DNA from: Manduca sexta
Lineage: Eukaryota; Arthropoda; Insecta; Lepidoptera; Sphingidae
DNA: 64,000 nucleotides
Reading direction: 5' to 3'
Assembly: GCF_014839805.1 (NCBI RefSeq)
Contig: NC_051123.1
Location: 3,268,727-3,332,726 of the forward strand
Shown here: positions 10,409-22,276 of the stretch, piece after piece
How the letters are laid out: each line of letters begins with the position of its first letter
How positions within the stretch are numbered: position 1 is the first letter of the stretch
Made by a program: the position numbers and the translations under genes
Notes under the pieces: generated by a model
The model's input: the letters and a program-made list of their open reading frames with translations, nothing else
The model's database searches: none
Told to the model about the DNA's origin: nothing

Positions 10409-11624
10409 AACGTCGCGTCGACTTAGCGTCGCTGTTTTTACGATCGATAACTTATGTCGACACTACCACATCCGAAAATTAACATACCTTGTTCCTTGCA
10501 AAAATAGATACTCAAAACATTCATAACTCCAAGTACATTATTACAAACAACACGTCAAATCTTACACTTAAAATTCCGCAACATAAACCCGACATTATAG
10601 CAAAACAAGGACGGAAAGCTAGGAGGTCCCCTGTGCACAATAACTTTATATATACTAGAAAAATGCTAGCGTAGAAGTTACTCCTACTTCATGACTTGTC
10701 GACGCGCCGGAATGGGATATAAAATCCATTTAGTTTCGTTTTAATAAATTGAAGAAATCAGGTGTAATGTTATTTTGGAAGATAGATTTTGATTTTGTTT
10801 TTAATGTTTGAGGATTAAATACGGCTTAGGTACTCTAAGGGTGTTGAAATTGGTGTTTGTCATTGTCGTATATTGTTTTTTAGTAGTTTTAAAATAACCT
10901 TTTTAATAGTATTTGTATGAGACTTGACACTCAGATTTTGATTAATAAATACCATCAATATATGTTATGTACTACGTACTAGATTTGGCGTTCCGAACAT
11001 TCACTGTGTTCAACTGAATTGAACTGCAGTCCATTCAAACTGACTTTAGCATGGTCAATATTGACAGCTTGTAGTTGTGTACGGAGTGGCGTTCATGATA
11101 TAAGAACTCGAGTCTAAGTGTAAACCTGGATTTGAATAAAAAATATTAGGCAAATAAGTAAAATTATTTGTTGTTTAAGTGAATAGGTTATAACAGTGAC
11201 GTTTTGGTTGCTAGTTTAGTTCATATTTTGAACAAATAGTTTATATGGACGTTCTTGTCAATATACGTCAATGATAAATACTATTTTTTGTCCCGGATCC
11301 TGCACAACTCTCATTCCACAAACAAGCGCAAACGAAGTCACAAACAGAACCTAATATACAATGTAATACCAGGAACAATTTTCAGAAACCAACTTAGGAT
11401 CAAGTAATTTGACACAACGAATTACTAGCGACTTCACACGGGTAGCTTGGGAATTTATCTTCCCGATTTAATTAAAGGTACGGGCATAATTAGAAGCAAT
11501 GGTTATGGGAGAGAAAAGCCGCTGCATGTCATGACATATAGTCTCTATCCAACTTAACGATGAAACTTAATATGGGTCTTATTGTTTGATATTGACTTGG
11601 TCTTTACGAGACTTGGTTTTAATT
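10409..11624. other. No gene seen
   Basis: 1.2 kb of AT-rich DNA. GTCGAC-containing motifs at about 10411-10428 and 10698-10708 face each other in inverted orientation but are too short to call as ends of an element. Confidence 0.35.
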
Positions 11625-11995
11625 AGTGATGTGTTCTCCGCGGCTTTACCCACGTGAATAGCCTTTTCTAAGTTCCTATAGTATGATGCTAGCGCCATCT
11701 ACTAAAGAATCTGTTTATACAATTCCATTATTTTCTTTGGGATTGAATTATTTGGATATAATGTAACCTATGTATTAACAGCGCCATCTATTTTAAAATC
11801 AGTTTATACAGTACCATTATTTCCTATAGGAGAAAATTATCGGAATAAAATATAGCCTATATGTTAATCCAGGTCATGATCTACCCGTGTTTCAAATTTC
11901 ATCCAAATCCGTTCAGTAGTTACTGCGTTTACTTCTAACAAACATACTGTCCAAACATCTAAACATGTTCACAAATTATCGCATTTATATTAGTA
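11625..11995 (-). mobile_element. LepH-like Helitron-related fragment (subtype)
   Basis: Contains the reversed landmarks of this family: AAATTTCATCCAAATCCGTT, then CAGTAGTTACTGCG and an ending ATTTATATTAGTAAG. AGCGCCATCTA occurs twice, at about 11690 and 11780, suggesting an internal duplication. Assignment to the Helitron/Helentron group rests on family resemblance only. Confidence 0.4.
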
Positions 11996-12361
11996 AGAAA
12001 GGATTCTTATGTTATTTAGAAGGTACATGTATTAACATAGGTATGAGCTCTTATGCGGAAATGTAGTAGTCCGGTGCTTAATATACTTTTTGTGTACAGC
12101 GTGATTAAATTGATGAGGGTAGCAATTGAACGTATCGTCACAGTATTATTTCACGTATGTTCAAAGAGATTTTCGTAACTCCTCGCACCCCTCTACTCTA
12201 ACCCTTTCCTATAAAACATTTTTTTTATACAACACTTTATCAATAACGCATATAAAAATCGAATTGTTAACAATAAAATATTTTTGTATAAGGCTCAGGA
12301 CTGCCTTATGTAGGTGTGAAACGAAATTTGCAAAAAAGTTTTTTTTTTATATGTGCATGAC

Positions 12362-12477
12362 AAAGTGGCCTCTCTGCACTTGATGTTAAGTCGAGTGGGG
12401 TCCAATAGGACTTCAACTGACGAGAGATGATTACCCCTCGGCAGTCGACACAATTATACCGGCCTGTTGGAACCGTT
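12362..12477 (-). repeat. LepR2 fragment
   Basis: The 3' half of LepR2 in reverse orientation (GAGAGATGATTACCCCTCGG, CACAATTATACCGGCC). It stops at about 12477. Confidence 0.7.
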
Positions 12478-12954
12478 ATACTTGCCTTCGGTTTTAATTA
12501 AGGTTTAAACACATAATTACAAGCTATGGTTATATCCAGGTATGCGATAATTAATCTGCGGTGCATACCTCGAGCCCGCAACTTTATACCGTCTTCAAGT
12601 ATTTGCTTAGTTTTAATAAACGCTGCTCCATGGTTTAATATTGTTTTACCTTAATTAGATTTTGACGCTTGTATATAAGGTTCAAGTTCGTTTGCTCCAA
12701 TGTTTTATGGCTTGTATGGTTTATTCTCAGATTTGTTATTACTACAATAGATATTATCATTTCTACTCTTTTATTTCACTACGTAGTTGGGTCGGTAAAG
12801 AAGCATTTCAAAGTATGCTGCAGAAGCAATTTACCTTTTAAAAGAAGAAGAATCGAACCCTAACAAAAAGGAGATCTCGGTCACCAGACCTTAGTGATCT
12901 CCACAACTTACAAAACCCATAACTAACAAAAAATCATAATTACCTTGCCTTCTC

Positions 12955-13078
12955 AACAGGCCGGCACAATTGTGTCGACTGGCGAGGGGTAATCATCTCT
13001 TGTCAGGCGACGTTCTATCTTTATGCCAAATCACTTACCATAATGCAGCGGGGTCTATTTGCAGTATAAAGAACTTCT
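12955..13078 (+). repeat. LepR2 fragment
   Basis: The 3' half of LepR2 in forward orientation (CAACAGGCCGGCACAATTG, CACTTACCATAATGCAG). It forms an inverted pair with the 12362-12477 fragment. Confidence 0.7.
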
Positions 13079-14071
13079 AGAAAAATATAGAGGTTTAAAA
13101 GGGATGTTTGGGCAATCAAAAAGTTACCTAATAATTTGAAAAATGAACTGTCAATCCACCCCAGTTTTGATAGTGGTATCACCACGGTCTGAAAGATTAC
13201 TACTACAAGTAAATTTGTCTGAACTTGGACAGAATCGTTTATGTATGCAAAGATCTAGGTCAGTGGCATAAACCTAATGCATTTTCATTCGCTTTTTACC
13301 AGAGCTTGATAGTTTTGAAGTTTCGTTAAAGCCTTTGTGTGTAAATTATGTTTAAGAAGTTCTTTGTGCGATGATACTTTTCATCAGAGATGTTTTATGT
13401 TTGGTTCGCTGTTGGGCTCTTCGTTATGTGTATGAGGTTACTGTATTTTTTTTTAATTTATACTTTATTTTCCGTGAACTTATAAGAAAGTCTAAATACT
13501 ATAACACTCTATATTATATAGACAACATATTCTATTTTCAAAAGGAACAAATAAGTTTAGTAATAAAATAAATTAAGTAGAAATCCGTATAAACAAACTC
13601 ATGAAATTACAAATTTCACCTCATAATATTAAAGTAGATTTTCAATTAATTCACAACTTGAAATTCTGCACAAAATTTACCTTTACATCATTAGCTAGGA
13701 CCTTGAATATTTAGTAGTTAACTAGCTTATTACTTTAATTTTTAGCTTAGTTAGGGACCTTAAATTCGTAACATTAACCAAATGGGGCTCCGATATACTC
13801 TAAGCCTTTCTATAAAGCCTTTATTATTTTATATAGGCGTTTGTCGCGTAACTTAAACTGTTTCTAAATTATTGTGGGCGGCGATTAAATCTCCGAAAGC
13901 AAACTCGTTTAGAAGTTCCATTTATAATCTTAAGTCAACGGGTATTTAAAATTCAAAAGCTATCGTGGTTGCCGTGGTTATAAGTGATATTTATGTAAGG
14001 GCCTGTTTTATAACTTCTGAGTAAGCTATTTGTCATATAAATATATAAGTCGACCAAATACAATAATATGT
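13079..14071. other. No gene seen
   Basis: About 1 kb of AT-rich DNA. A 66-codon ORF at 13371 is dominated by Phe, Tyr and Ile codons, as expected by chance in such DNA. Confidence 0.35.
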
Positions 14072-14402
14072 AATGTAATAATAATAGCCCTGTACTATAT
14101 ACTATCTCACTGCTGGGCACGGTCCTTATCTACTACTAACAGGGAATAGGCCTTAACCCACCACGCTGGCCTAGTGCACATTGGTAGACTTCACACACCC
14201 TCATTATTTCTATAGAGATCTTTTGAGGTATGCAGGTTGCCTCATGATGTTTTCCTTCACCGTTAAAGCAAGCGATAATTCACAAAGAATATACACATAT
14301 TATTTTTTTTTGAAAATTAGTGGTGTGTGCCCTTGGGATTCGAAGCTTGCGGACATTCGTCTCAGCATTCCGTTTTATACCCGACTAGGCTAAAGACGCT
14401 TA
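14072..14402 (-). mobile_element. SINE-A copy 5
   Basis: A full reversed copy with substitutions in both tRNA boxes. The tail side reads TAATAATAGCCCTGTACTAT. Confidence 0.82.
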
Positions 14403-15160
14403 ATACTATTTATATTAGCTGTTAAAACTTGTAAAACAGGCTCTTAATATGTTTATTTAATAGTTTTGTTTAAAATGGCGAAAGTTGGTATGAAATATAA
14501 CGCTTAGAAAAAAATATTAAAATCGTAATTAGAGAATACATTATTAAATTTAAATAGTAAAATTTTTAAATAAAATGATGCACGAGATAAAAATATATCA
14601 ACCGCTCTTATAACAAACTACGTTAAAAAGTTTTTCCAGGGAATTTTCTATCTATAAGCTCCTTCGAGAATGTAATGGAGAAGCTAAAGAGATTAATATC
14701 AATGTAGCGCTGTAGAGCTTAGCTCAGTACCTCGTAGCTCGTAGCACCAGCGTAGTTCGTAGCTCGTAGCCCGTAGCACTACGTAACGCTTGTATAAATT
14801 ATAAGATTAAAGTTTATCCTACGAATGAATTCGCGATAAGTTTATCACATACATATAACCATTTATATGATTTGTAAATATAAACATTATATTAAATGAC
14901 ATAAAAGCTATTATTTCATGTCATAAAGATTTCACGGCGCGCTTTATTCGCTCATACGCCATGTGCTACCCCTTTTTATTCATAAACATATTTATTATGT
15001 CACCCACAGTCTATTTACAGCAATTCACGGCGATAGACGTCATATTTTATTAGATTTAGTATTTTTTTGTGGAACTGGAATTTTAATAACACGATGTTTG
15101 AGTTTTGAATAGCAAGAGTAAATTAACTATTCAATGTGGACACGTGGGTAAAGTTCAGTA
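14403..15160. other. No gene; CGTAGCTCGTAG-type short repeats
   Basis: Positions 14703-14790 contain degenerate, repeated CGTAGCTCGTAG and GTAGCACNACG motifs, which form a small low-complexity patch. The rest is AT-rich and unassigned. Confidence 0.45.
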
Positions 15161-15491
15161 TAATAATAATATAATAGCAGTCCTGTATTATATACTGTCC
15201 CACTACTGGGTCCGGGCCTCCTTTACTACTGAGAGCGATTAGGCCTTAATCCACCACGCTGGCCTAGTGCTCTTTGATAAACTTCACACCCTCGAAATTC
15301 CTATAGAGAATTTTTCAGGTATGCAGGTTTCCTCACGATGTTTTCCTTCACCGTTAAAGTGAACGATAAATTCACAAAGAATACACACATATTTTTTTAG
15401 AAAAGTCAGAGGTGTGTGCCCTTGGGATTTGAACCTGCGGACGTTCGTCTCGGCAGTCCATGCGACAACCAACTAGATTATCGCCGCTTTA
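15161..15491 (-). mobile_element. SINE-A copy 6
   Basis: A full reversed copy from the AAT-repeat tail at 15161 to the head complement CTAGATTATCGCCGCTTT. Box B is GGGATTTGAACC read on the plus strand. Confidence 0.85.
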
Positions 15492-15554
15492 ATAGTTCAG
15501 TAAATATGATTAATTATCATTCTGACAATTAGTGGCGAAAGTTATATACAACAC

Positions 15555-15668
15555 GATTTTATGTAAAATCTAATCATTAGAACGGTTTGAAGACCGCATT
15601 AATACAAATTGGTATCTATATATTGTGTTGGGTTGTCTTTTGGAAAATGTCAACCTTCGCTACCGCTG
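15555..15668 (+). mobile_element. LepG fragment
   Basis: The 3' half of LepG (AATCATTAGAACGGTTTG, TGTTGGGTTGTCTTTTGG), ending in the GCTACCGCTG region where the family end should be. Confidence 0.5.
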
Positions 15669-15847
15669 ACTACACCTAAATTTAAAACAAATATAAGCAG
15701 ATACAAGGACGTGTAGGGGTCGAATCCGTGTCCTCCTTAGTTGTTACTTATCCAAAGATTACCAGTCAAATCTGTCGGAAGAGTTATGAGCGTGGCAATT
15801 AAAAAAATAAGCGACACATTATTATGCATAACTTAAATATTTTATTA

Positions 15848-16384
15848 TAAGTAGCCATTGTAACTACTGGAAATAATAAGAATTAACATCTCATCTCATG
15901 AAAAAGCGGCGATAGCCTAGTTGGGTGTGGAATGGACTGCCGAGACGAATGACCGCAGGTTCAAATCCCAAGGGCACACATCTCTGACTTTTCTAAAAAA
16001 TCATGTGGGTATTCTTTGTGAATTTATCGTTCGCTTTAACGGTGAAGGAAAACATCGTGAGGAAATCTTGCACATCTGAGAAGTTCTCTATAGGAATTTC
16101 GAAGGTGTGTGAAGTCTACCAATCTGCACTAGGCCAGCGTGGTGGACTAAGGCCTAATCCCTTTCAGTAGTAGAGGAGGCCCGTGCTCAGCAGTGGGCAA
16201 GTATATAATACAGGGCTGATATTATTATTATTATTAACATCTCATGTCTCAAAATGGCGAGTGCATTGGAATACCAAACAATACTTTGTAATTCAAGTTG
16301 TTGGATGGTGTTTCTACTGTTCATGGGCGGTCGTATCGCTTACCATCAGGCAAGCTCGTCTCGTTATTCAAGGCAATAAAATAA
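15848..16384 (+). repeat. LepR1 copy, interrupted by a SINE-A
   Basis: The LepR1 pieces at 15848-15894 and 16246-16384 are contiguous in the family and are separated here by a SINE-A. TTAACATCTCAT occurs at 15883-15894 and 16234-16245 as the duplication made by that insertion. The 5' part of this LepR1 is missing. Confidence 0.85.
15895..16233 (+). mobile_element. SINE-A copy 7, inserted in LepR1
   Basis: This is the cleanest forward SINE-A in the window. The head AGCGGCGATAGCCTAGTTGG is followed by box B GGTTCAAATCCCAAGG, the body and an ATT-repeat tail, and it is bounded by a 12-bp duplication. Its head retains both tRNA-type internal promoter boxes for RNA polymerase III. Confidence 0.92.
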
Positions 16385-17135
16385 ATCAAAGATAGCACGA
16401 TATACAGAATAATCGAAAATGAGATCCTAAAATCTAGGTAACGTAAATAAGGACACGAAACACAATAAAGTAGTTTTGTGGACTTTGTATTCTGCTCGGC
16501 TTGTTATCATGGAAAGCACGTTAAAATTATTATTGTCCAATTAAATTGGGTGTTACTAAATAAATTGTTTGACATAAAGAAAAGCGTTTTAAACATGATT
16601 AGCATATTTTCGAGGGTGTGGAATATTCCAACTTAAATTTCTTTGCAATTTATAGGATGGTTAAATTTGAAAAGTGGAATATAATCTCTTTTTCTATAGT
16701 CGCAATCATTATAGTAATCAAGCACATAGTCCACTAATGAACATAGGCCTCCCTTAAGGGATATCTTTATAGATATAAAGACCAACTTGTGAAATAGTAG
16801 TCATAAGTTAAATCATTATTGTACTCATCAGGTATATAGCCCACCGATGAACATAGGCCTCCCTTAGGAGATATCTTTAGAGATATATAACTTGCAGTGG
16901 TGAAGGTTGAAAATTTTCATGAGGTAACCCGATGCAACGAAAAAATTCCTTAGTTAACATAGCGCGGCGAATTTAACAAAAAACAGAAATTAGGAAAAAA
17001 TATGTTCACCTAAAAAGGACGCCGGTAGGAATTGCGTTGTATGGGCGCTTCGCCACTGATAATTTGTGAAATAGTAGTCATAAGTTAAATAATACTCAGT
17101 TTAGTAGTATTACTCTGTGTTAGATTATAAGAAAA
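16385..17135. other. No gene; short LepG piece and a local duplication
   Basis: The stretch holds a reversed LepG end at 16893-16935 (CAGTGGTGAAGGTTGAAAAT). It also holds two copies of a segment with GAACATAGGCCTCCCTTA at about 16737 and 16848, which are a local direct duplication. No coding region was seen. Confidence 0.5.
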
Positions 17136-17340
17136 CTAGCTTTTGCTCGCGTGAAGGAGTGTTTCAGGATAAAAGAACCGCTAGTATTTTCCGGGATAGA
17201 AAGTAGCCTATAATCTTCTCAGAGTCTTAAAATATCTCCATATCCAATTCCATAAAAAATCGATCAGTAGATTTTGAGAAAATCGATAACATACAGACAG
17301 ACATAAAATGACTTTGTTTTATAATATGTGTATAGGCATT
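17136..17340 (-). mobile_element. LepH element, reversed (CTAG end)
   Basis: Read on the minus strand it runs from a TATTATAAAACAAAGTC-type start to an end at CTAG (17136-17139). Internal landmarks include the complements of AAATCGATCAGTAGATTTTG and TTGCTCGCG. The CTAG end and lack of inverted repeats suggest the Helitron/Helentron group. This is an inference. Confidence 0.5.
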
Positions 17341-17427
17341 CAAGCTTGCTCGTAAGTATGTGTATATTGACTTTAGGTATAATTTAGTAATTATAATTTA
17401 ATAATATGGTTATTATTATTATAATTA

Positions 17428-17570
17428 GCGCCCCGTATCTCTAAAGGAACCCTTATACGATTACTTTGTTGTCCGTCTGTCTGTCTATCAAGGCCCCCTT
17501 TGTTAGGAACGCCTAGGGGTGACAAGTTGAAATCTATCTTAAATACTCGGGTTAAAGTTCTCTTTCGACT
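17428..17570 (+). repeat. LepF fragment
   Basis: Contains GGAACCCTTATACGATTACT and GTCCGTCTGTCTGTC, then GGAACGCCTAGGGGTGACAA, a combination I recognise as a common dispersed lepidopteran repeat. A reversed relative lies at 44540-44720. The class is unknown. Confidence 0.45.
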
Positions 17571-17770
17571 GTGAAAAATTTAACTTGTAATTTTAAATAA
17601 AATGTATGACCGTTTATGTTAAATATTTTGTGATTTTATCAAGGAATCAAAATCTTATAGGATACTTCCTGTTGACTTACAATCGTGTTTGGCAAGGATC
17701 CATGTCTGTTCATTACGGGCAAACTGTTACTATGTACTTTAATAACAAAAGAAGCTAGTTTGTAAGGAAC

Positions 17771-18055
17771 TTCACTGGTGGTAGGTCTCTCATATGTGAG
17801 TCTTCCTTGGTAGATACCACCGCAATGTCTTTTTTTGCCGCTGAGCAGCAGTATGTTGTGTTCCGGTTTAAAGGAAATTTTGGCCAGTGTAACTACTGGA
17901 TATAATAAGACTTAAAATCTCATGTCTTAGGATAGCCAACGCAGTGGCAAACAATACTTGGCAATTCAGTGTTTCTACTGTTTATGGGCAGTCGTATCGC
18001 TTACCATCAGGCGAAAGGCAAGCTCGTCTCGTCATTCAAAGCAATAAAAAAAACT
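17771..18055 (+). repeat. LepR1 copy
   Basis: A forward copy with small internal deletions. It starts CTGGTGGTAGGTCTCTCATA, carries TTACCATCAGGCGAAAGGCA near the end and finishes in AATAAAAAAA. Confidence 0.82.
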
Positions 18056-18739
18056 TTCGATGCGCGATTCAAACTCGCACTTGTATAGTTTTTCTTTAAA
18101 CAACTTTAAAAATAAAAACAAAACAAAGATACTCAATAGAAGTCAGTAACTAACAGAGACTGTTTCATAATCGATCGAATGCTGTATATTTAGGCATGAG
18201 CTTACCACAGCTGCGGTTTTCTCACATTTGTTTGCAAACCCTGATGGATCTCGCCATCTGTAACTATCGTCTTATGTAATCAATTTGACCGGCAGTCGAC
18301 CGTCCAATTTAACAAGACCCCTGACATTTGCTTTTGTTCCTTTCGATATGTGTTCCGTTTATACGGGTGTCATTTGAGTAGGGATCGATGTGATTGGTTA
18401 TTTGTTGTTTCGGACTTTGGGTCTCTTTATTTTTGGGTTTGCAAGCAGTGTGTGAAGCTTTTTATATTGGAGGATATGATTGATTATGTCTATGGTGTGA
18501 TGTGATGAAACGGCTATGAAACAAACAGTTATTGGTTCGATCTCTTAGAAAATTCGTTAATATTTAAGAATAGTTTTCTGAATTCGCCGTTACGTGATGA
18601 TTTTTTGAACCTGTATTTTATGTGTTTAAATAATTGGTTTGTCTAATGATTTATTATGTTTACTCGAATTTTAGATATTAAAATAAAATTATTTTGTGGA
18701 TTTGATATTATGAGCTTATTGTGTGTAGATTGGACTACC
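18056..18739. other. No gene seen
   Basis: No repeat or coding region that I can support. Confidence 0.35.
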
Positions 18740-18905
18740 AACAGCTTAAATTAAAAAAATATATATAATTGTAAAATGTAGGTAGATATTGTAACTTTGA
18801 TTTTTTGGATGAAAGCCTCAGTCCACCCCGTCACAACGAACGCTGCAAAGTCTTTGAATCGTCATTGAAATCGCGATAAAACCGCTAAATAGTTTTAGTT
18901 TAGTT
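18740..18905. repeat. LepE fragment
   Basis: Shares GTAGGTAGATATTGTAACTT, a GTCCACC block and a CGCGATAAAACCGCTAAATA block with the pieces at 22668-22885, 23560-23690 and 25900-26000. The class is unknown. Confidence 0.5.
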
Positions 18906-18992
18906 AGGGTTTTTTTTGTATTTACGACACACACGAACAATACTGATCCACACAAATTATTAAGCATAGACTGAATTTGTACTTTAATGTAA

Positions 18993-19378
18993 GTCAGTTG
19001 ACAGCCCCAGTGGTGTAGTTGTAATGTGTCATACGAGGTAGGAGATTAGAATCCCGAGTTGAGTCATAAATAATAGTGACTAGGTTTTTCCATTTATTAA
19101 ATTACTTAGTCGCAGCTCGGAGTCAGGCAGTTGGCGATGTGATACCCCCGTGCCTTGGAAAGCACGTAAAGTCGTTGGTCCTGCGCTTGATATCTCTCCA
19201 TTAATGTCAGATTGCTGTCTCACCGGACCATGAGAGTGAAGGAACAGAGATTGCACCTGTGTATTGCGCACTATAATATCTCGCATCATCACACTTGTGC
19301 ACTATAATATCTCGAAACTGGCTGAACTCTGTTGAGATTGGCTGCCGTGGCCAAAATTCGGGTAAGAGGGATTCATTC
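18993..19378 (+). mobile_element. SINE-C, tRNA-headed
   Basis: The head at 18996-19060 looks tRNA-like (GTGGTGTAGTTGTAATGTG, then a degenerate box B GATTAGAATCCC). The body contains ACCCCCGTGCCTTGGAAAGC, TTGGTCCTGCGCTTGAT and two copies of GCACTATAATATCTCG (about 19268 and 19300). It ends at the GGCTGCCGTGGCC...GGTAAGAGGGA block. I recognise the body as a common lepidopteran SINE. An antisense ORF inside it is an artefact. Confidence 0.72.
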
Positions 19379-19480
19379 ATTGGTAATTCAGTAATTTTAT
19401 ATTAAGTATAAAACTATCTATAATTTTCAAAGACATACAAAATGTAGCAGGCGAGCATTCTACCACTGAACCACCGATGT

Positions 19481-20177
19481 AAAAAGCGGCGATAGCCTAG
19501 TTGGGTGTGGAACGGACTGCCAAGACCAATGTCCGCAGGTTCAAAACCCAAGGGCACACACCTCTGACATTTCTAAAAATCATGTGTGTATTTTTTGTGT
19601 ATTTATCATTCGCTTTAAGGTGGTAGCTCAAGGTCCATTTTCATACATTTTGTTTCGGCTTTAATCTGGGTAACTAAACAAGTATTGGCAAGTAAAGAAT
19701 TTAAATTCACGTCTAGTTAGTGATTAGTTCTCGCAGTTGAAGAAAAACGTAAAATAATTAATCATCATGGATATTTCGGCCTTTACACTTTAATATGACG
19801 AAATTTTAAAGGCAGAAATATCCATGATTATTAATTATTTTTACATTTTTCTTTCAACTGCGAGAACTAATCACTAACTAGACGTGAATTTAAATTCTTT
19901 ACTTGCCAATACTTGTTTAGTTACCCAGATTAAAGCCGAAACAAAATGTATGAGAATGGACCTTGAGCTACCACCTTAACGGCGAAGGAAAACATCGTGA
20001 GGAAACCTGCACATCTGAGAAGTTCTCTATAGGAATTTCGAAGGTGAAGTCTACCAATCCGCACTAGGCCAGCGTGGTGGACTAAGGCCTAATTCCCTCG
20101 CTGTAGTAGAGGAGGCCCGTGCTCAGCAGTGGGCAAGTATATAATACAGGGCTGATATTATTATTATTTTATTATTA
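19481..20177 (+). mobile_element. SINE-A copy 8, interrupted by a TTAA foldback MITE
   Basis: Head and body lie at 19481-19618 and 19976-20177. The SINE's own CTTTAACGG site was the target, so TTAA now stands on both sides of the inserted MITE. The tail is an ATT repeat with a T-run variant. Confidence 0.9.
19619..19975. mobile_element. Foldback MITE copy 1, TTAA target duplication
   Basis: A 357-bp element that is almost entirely one inverted repeat. The left arm from GGTGGTAGCTCAAGGTCC is matched by its complement ending GGACCTTGAGCTACCACC, over about 165-170 bp per arm with a short unpaired centre near 19790-19810. TTAA flanks it at 19615-19618 and 19976-19979. TTAA duplications are typical of the piggyBac superfamily, but the GGTGG end is not the usual piggyBac CCC end, so the superfamily is left open. 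If transcribed, it would form a long hairpin. Confidence 0.9.
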
Positions 20178-21046
20178 TACAAAATGTTACTCTAAGCAAG
20201 TGCAACACTTTAACAATAAACTTTGTTAAACGAACATCGTGCGAGGCGCAAAACGTTTTATTTACAGGAAATGAGAGTAATGTCACAAAGAGCTTTATGC
20301 AAGGCGAAGTAAAATGAATTTAATTAATTTAAACTTACAGTATATATTTCAGTTTATATTTACTCTTTGGGTCATGGAAACAGTAAGTCGATGAAATTAA
20401 AAATATAAAGTTGGGTTTCTTTACGTATAAAAATATAATTTAAAGAAACTGATTCTTTAGGAAGAGTTAATATAGACCTAATAGTTGAGTTTTTAAAATT
20501 GAATTAGTGATTCAAATAGCATTAAGAAGTAGGCCGAATATAAACCTTAATTTTTGGAGAAAGCTTTTTATCAAATCTGTCATACTTCAATTGAATTGTG
20601 AATAAAATATTTTGTCATTTTATAAAATAGTCAATTTATGATTGACCAGTGAAACTGCCCAAACACATTCACAAATAACGCGTTTGTCAATTTTGTCCTA
20701 GTGCAAGATTGAACCTAGCAACATCCTTTTATATCCGTGAACCGTGCCAATTGAAGTACAACCATTCAAACGTAAACTCGGTCAACATTCGCGTATCCTA
20801 CCCCATTTTTGGTGCCCTAAAGGGTTTTCCATTTACATCTACCGCAGGGACGAGATACTACCTTTTTAATAAATGCATTGAACCCAATGTTGGTTAATGT
20901 TGGACAGATGTGTTGGTGTTTCTTTCAACTTAATTATTTGGCGTACCAAATTTAATTATGGTTGATGGAATTTGATTGTATTGTTATAACATTTTTGAGG
21001 ATTAATGTATTGTTTGCCAGTCATTTCTTATTTATTAACTACCAGG
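20178..21046. other. No gene seen
   Basis: AT-rich. A decayed LepH-like piece may lie at about 20600-20695 (ACTGCCCAAACACATTCAC). A 62-codon ORF at 20709 has no recognisable features. Confidence 0.35.
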
Positions 21047-21155
21047 AGTGAAGGTTGAAATTTTCCGAAAAGGGACCCGACAATACATATTACTGGTAAG
21101 TACTAATATGTATAAATGCGGCCTGCAAATCATTTTAATGATAATTATATTTTAT
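21047..21155 (-). mobile_element. LepG fragment, reversed
   Basis: GTGAAGGTTGAAATTTTCCG, then GGGACCCGACAATACATA and the ATCATTTTAATGATAATT block, all in reverse of the 8904 copy. Confidence 0.55.
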
Positions 21156-21159
21156 ACAC

Positions 21160-21347
21160 ATAATAATATCAGGCCTGCATTGTATACTGTACCACTGCTA
21201 GGCACGGGCCTCTTCTACTTCTGAGAGGGATAAGGCCTTAGTTCACTACGCTGGCCTAGTGCGGTTTGGTAGATTTCACATATCCACAAAATTGTTATAG
21301 AGAACTTTTAAGGTATGTAAGTTTTCTTACGATGTTTTCCTTCACTG
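21160..21347 (-). mobile_element. SINE-A copy 9, truncated
   Basis: Only the 3' half is present in reverse orientation. It stops at TTTTCCTTCACTGTTGATG, so the tRNA-like head is missing, as in a 5'-truncated reverse-transcription product. Confidence 0.75.
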
Positions 21348-21937
21348 TTGATGTTGATGGTATTGCTAAGCCGTGTAATTTCTATATAGAGATCGTAGGA
21401 AATTGGCAAAATACTATATTTAGTTTAATGTACTCCAAAATACAATATTTTTATTTGAAATCTCAGTGTCATTTTGCTGTAAAAAAATATGTATTTCTTT
21501 GTCATTAACTAGTTGCAGTTCGCGGCGTCACTTGCGCTTGTAACCTTTACAGGAATACGTCTTATTTAAAGTAGTTTACATTACATTAATTTTACTCATC
21601 GACCTTAAGGCCATTTCTTAGGCATGTTCATGTTATTGTATAGACTTTAAGCGTATTCAGTTTAAGCTCAAATTCCATTAACATTATAATTCAAGTGAAA
21701 TATAGATGAAGATTTCCTAAGTCTTAGACGTGTCAAAGCATTGAAATCGAAACATAAAAGCTGTTTGTATATTCACAGTGCCAGCTAAGCGATTCAGAGA
21801 ATTGAGCCGAGTCCAAACGGTCTGGATTTCCAGCCTCTTGTAATTCAGACGGGAATGTATAGTGAAATATTTGTAAGGAATAGTATAAAAAATTGGATAG
21901 CACTTTACTCTTAAATTTATTTTATGTCCATTCTAGT
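21348..21937. other. No gene seen
   Basis: AT-rich, unassigned. One small-protein-like ORF continues from the truncated SINE-A and is not believable. Confidence 0.35.
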
Positions 21938-22108
21938 TTTTGCTCGCGGCTTCACCCGAAGGAGGTTTTCGGGATAAAAGTCACGCTTTATATTTTTCTA
22001 GGGACTTAAACTATCTCCAAACCAAATTTCATAAAAATCCGTTCAGTAGATTTTGAGAAAATCGATAATATACAGACAAACAGAATATGTATAGATAAAA
22101 TGTCTGTA
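21938..22108 (-). mobile_element. LepH element, reversed
   Basis: From CTAGTTTTTGCTCGCGGCTT (its end, reversed) through AAATCCGTTCAGTAGATTTT to ACAGACAAACAGAAT. This is the same order as at 17136. Confidence 0.55.
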
Positions 22109-22276
22109 GTTATATAAACGACATAATTGGAGTAATAATAAAATATTCCCATGTACCTTGACTTATCATAAGCGCAACTATGTTCGCCTACGTGATGAAT
22201 ATATTATATTTTATTTTAGAACAGCATCAGATATTGCTAGACGTTTGTATGTAAGCATAGATAATATAAAACTTAC

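Noticed and set aside
10411..10708. GTCGAC-rich inverted motifs as ends of a transposon
   Set aside because: Only about 8 bases match and no duplication flanks them.
15900..15975. Possible tRNA gene in SINE-A heads
   Set aside because: The same head recurs in 14 other places attached to the same non-tRNA body, so it is a retroposed tRNA-like sequence.
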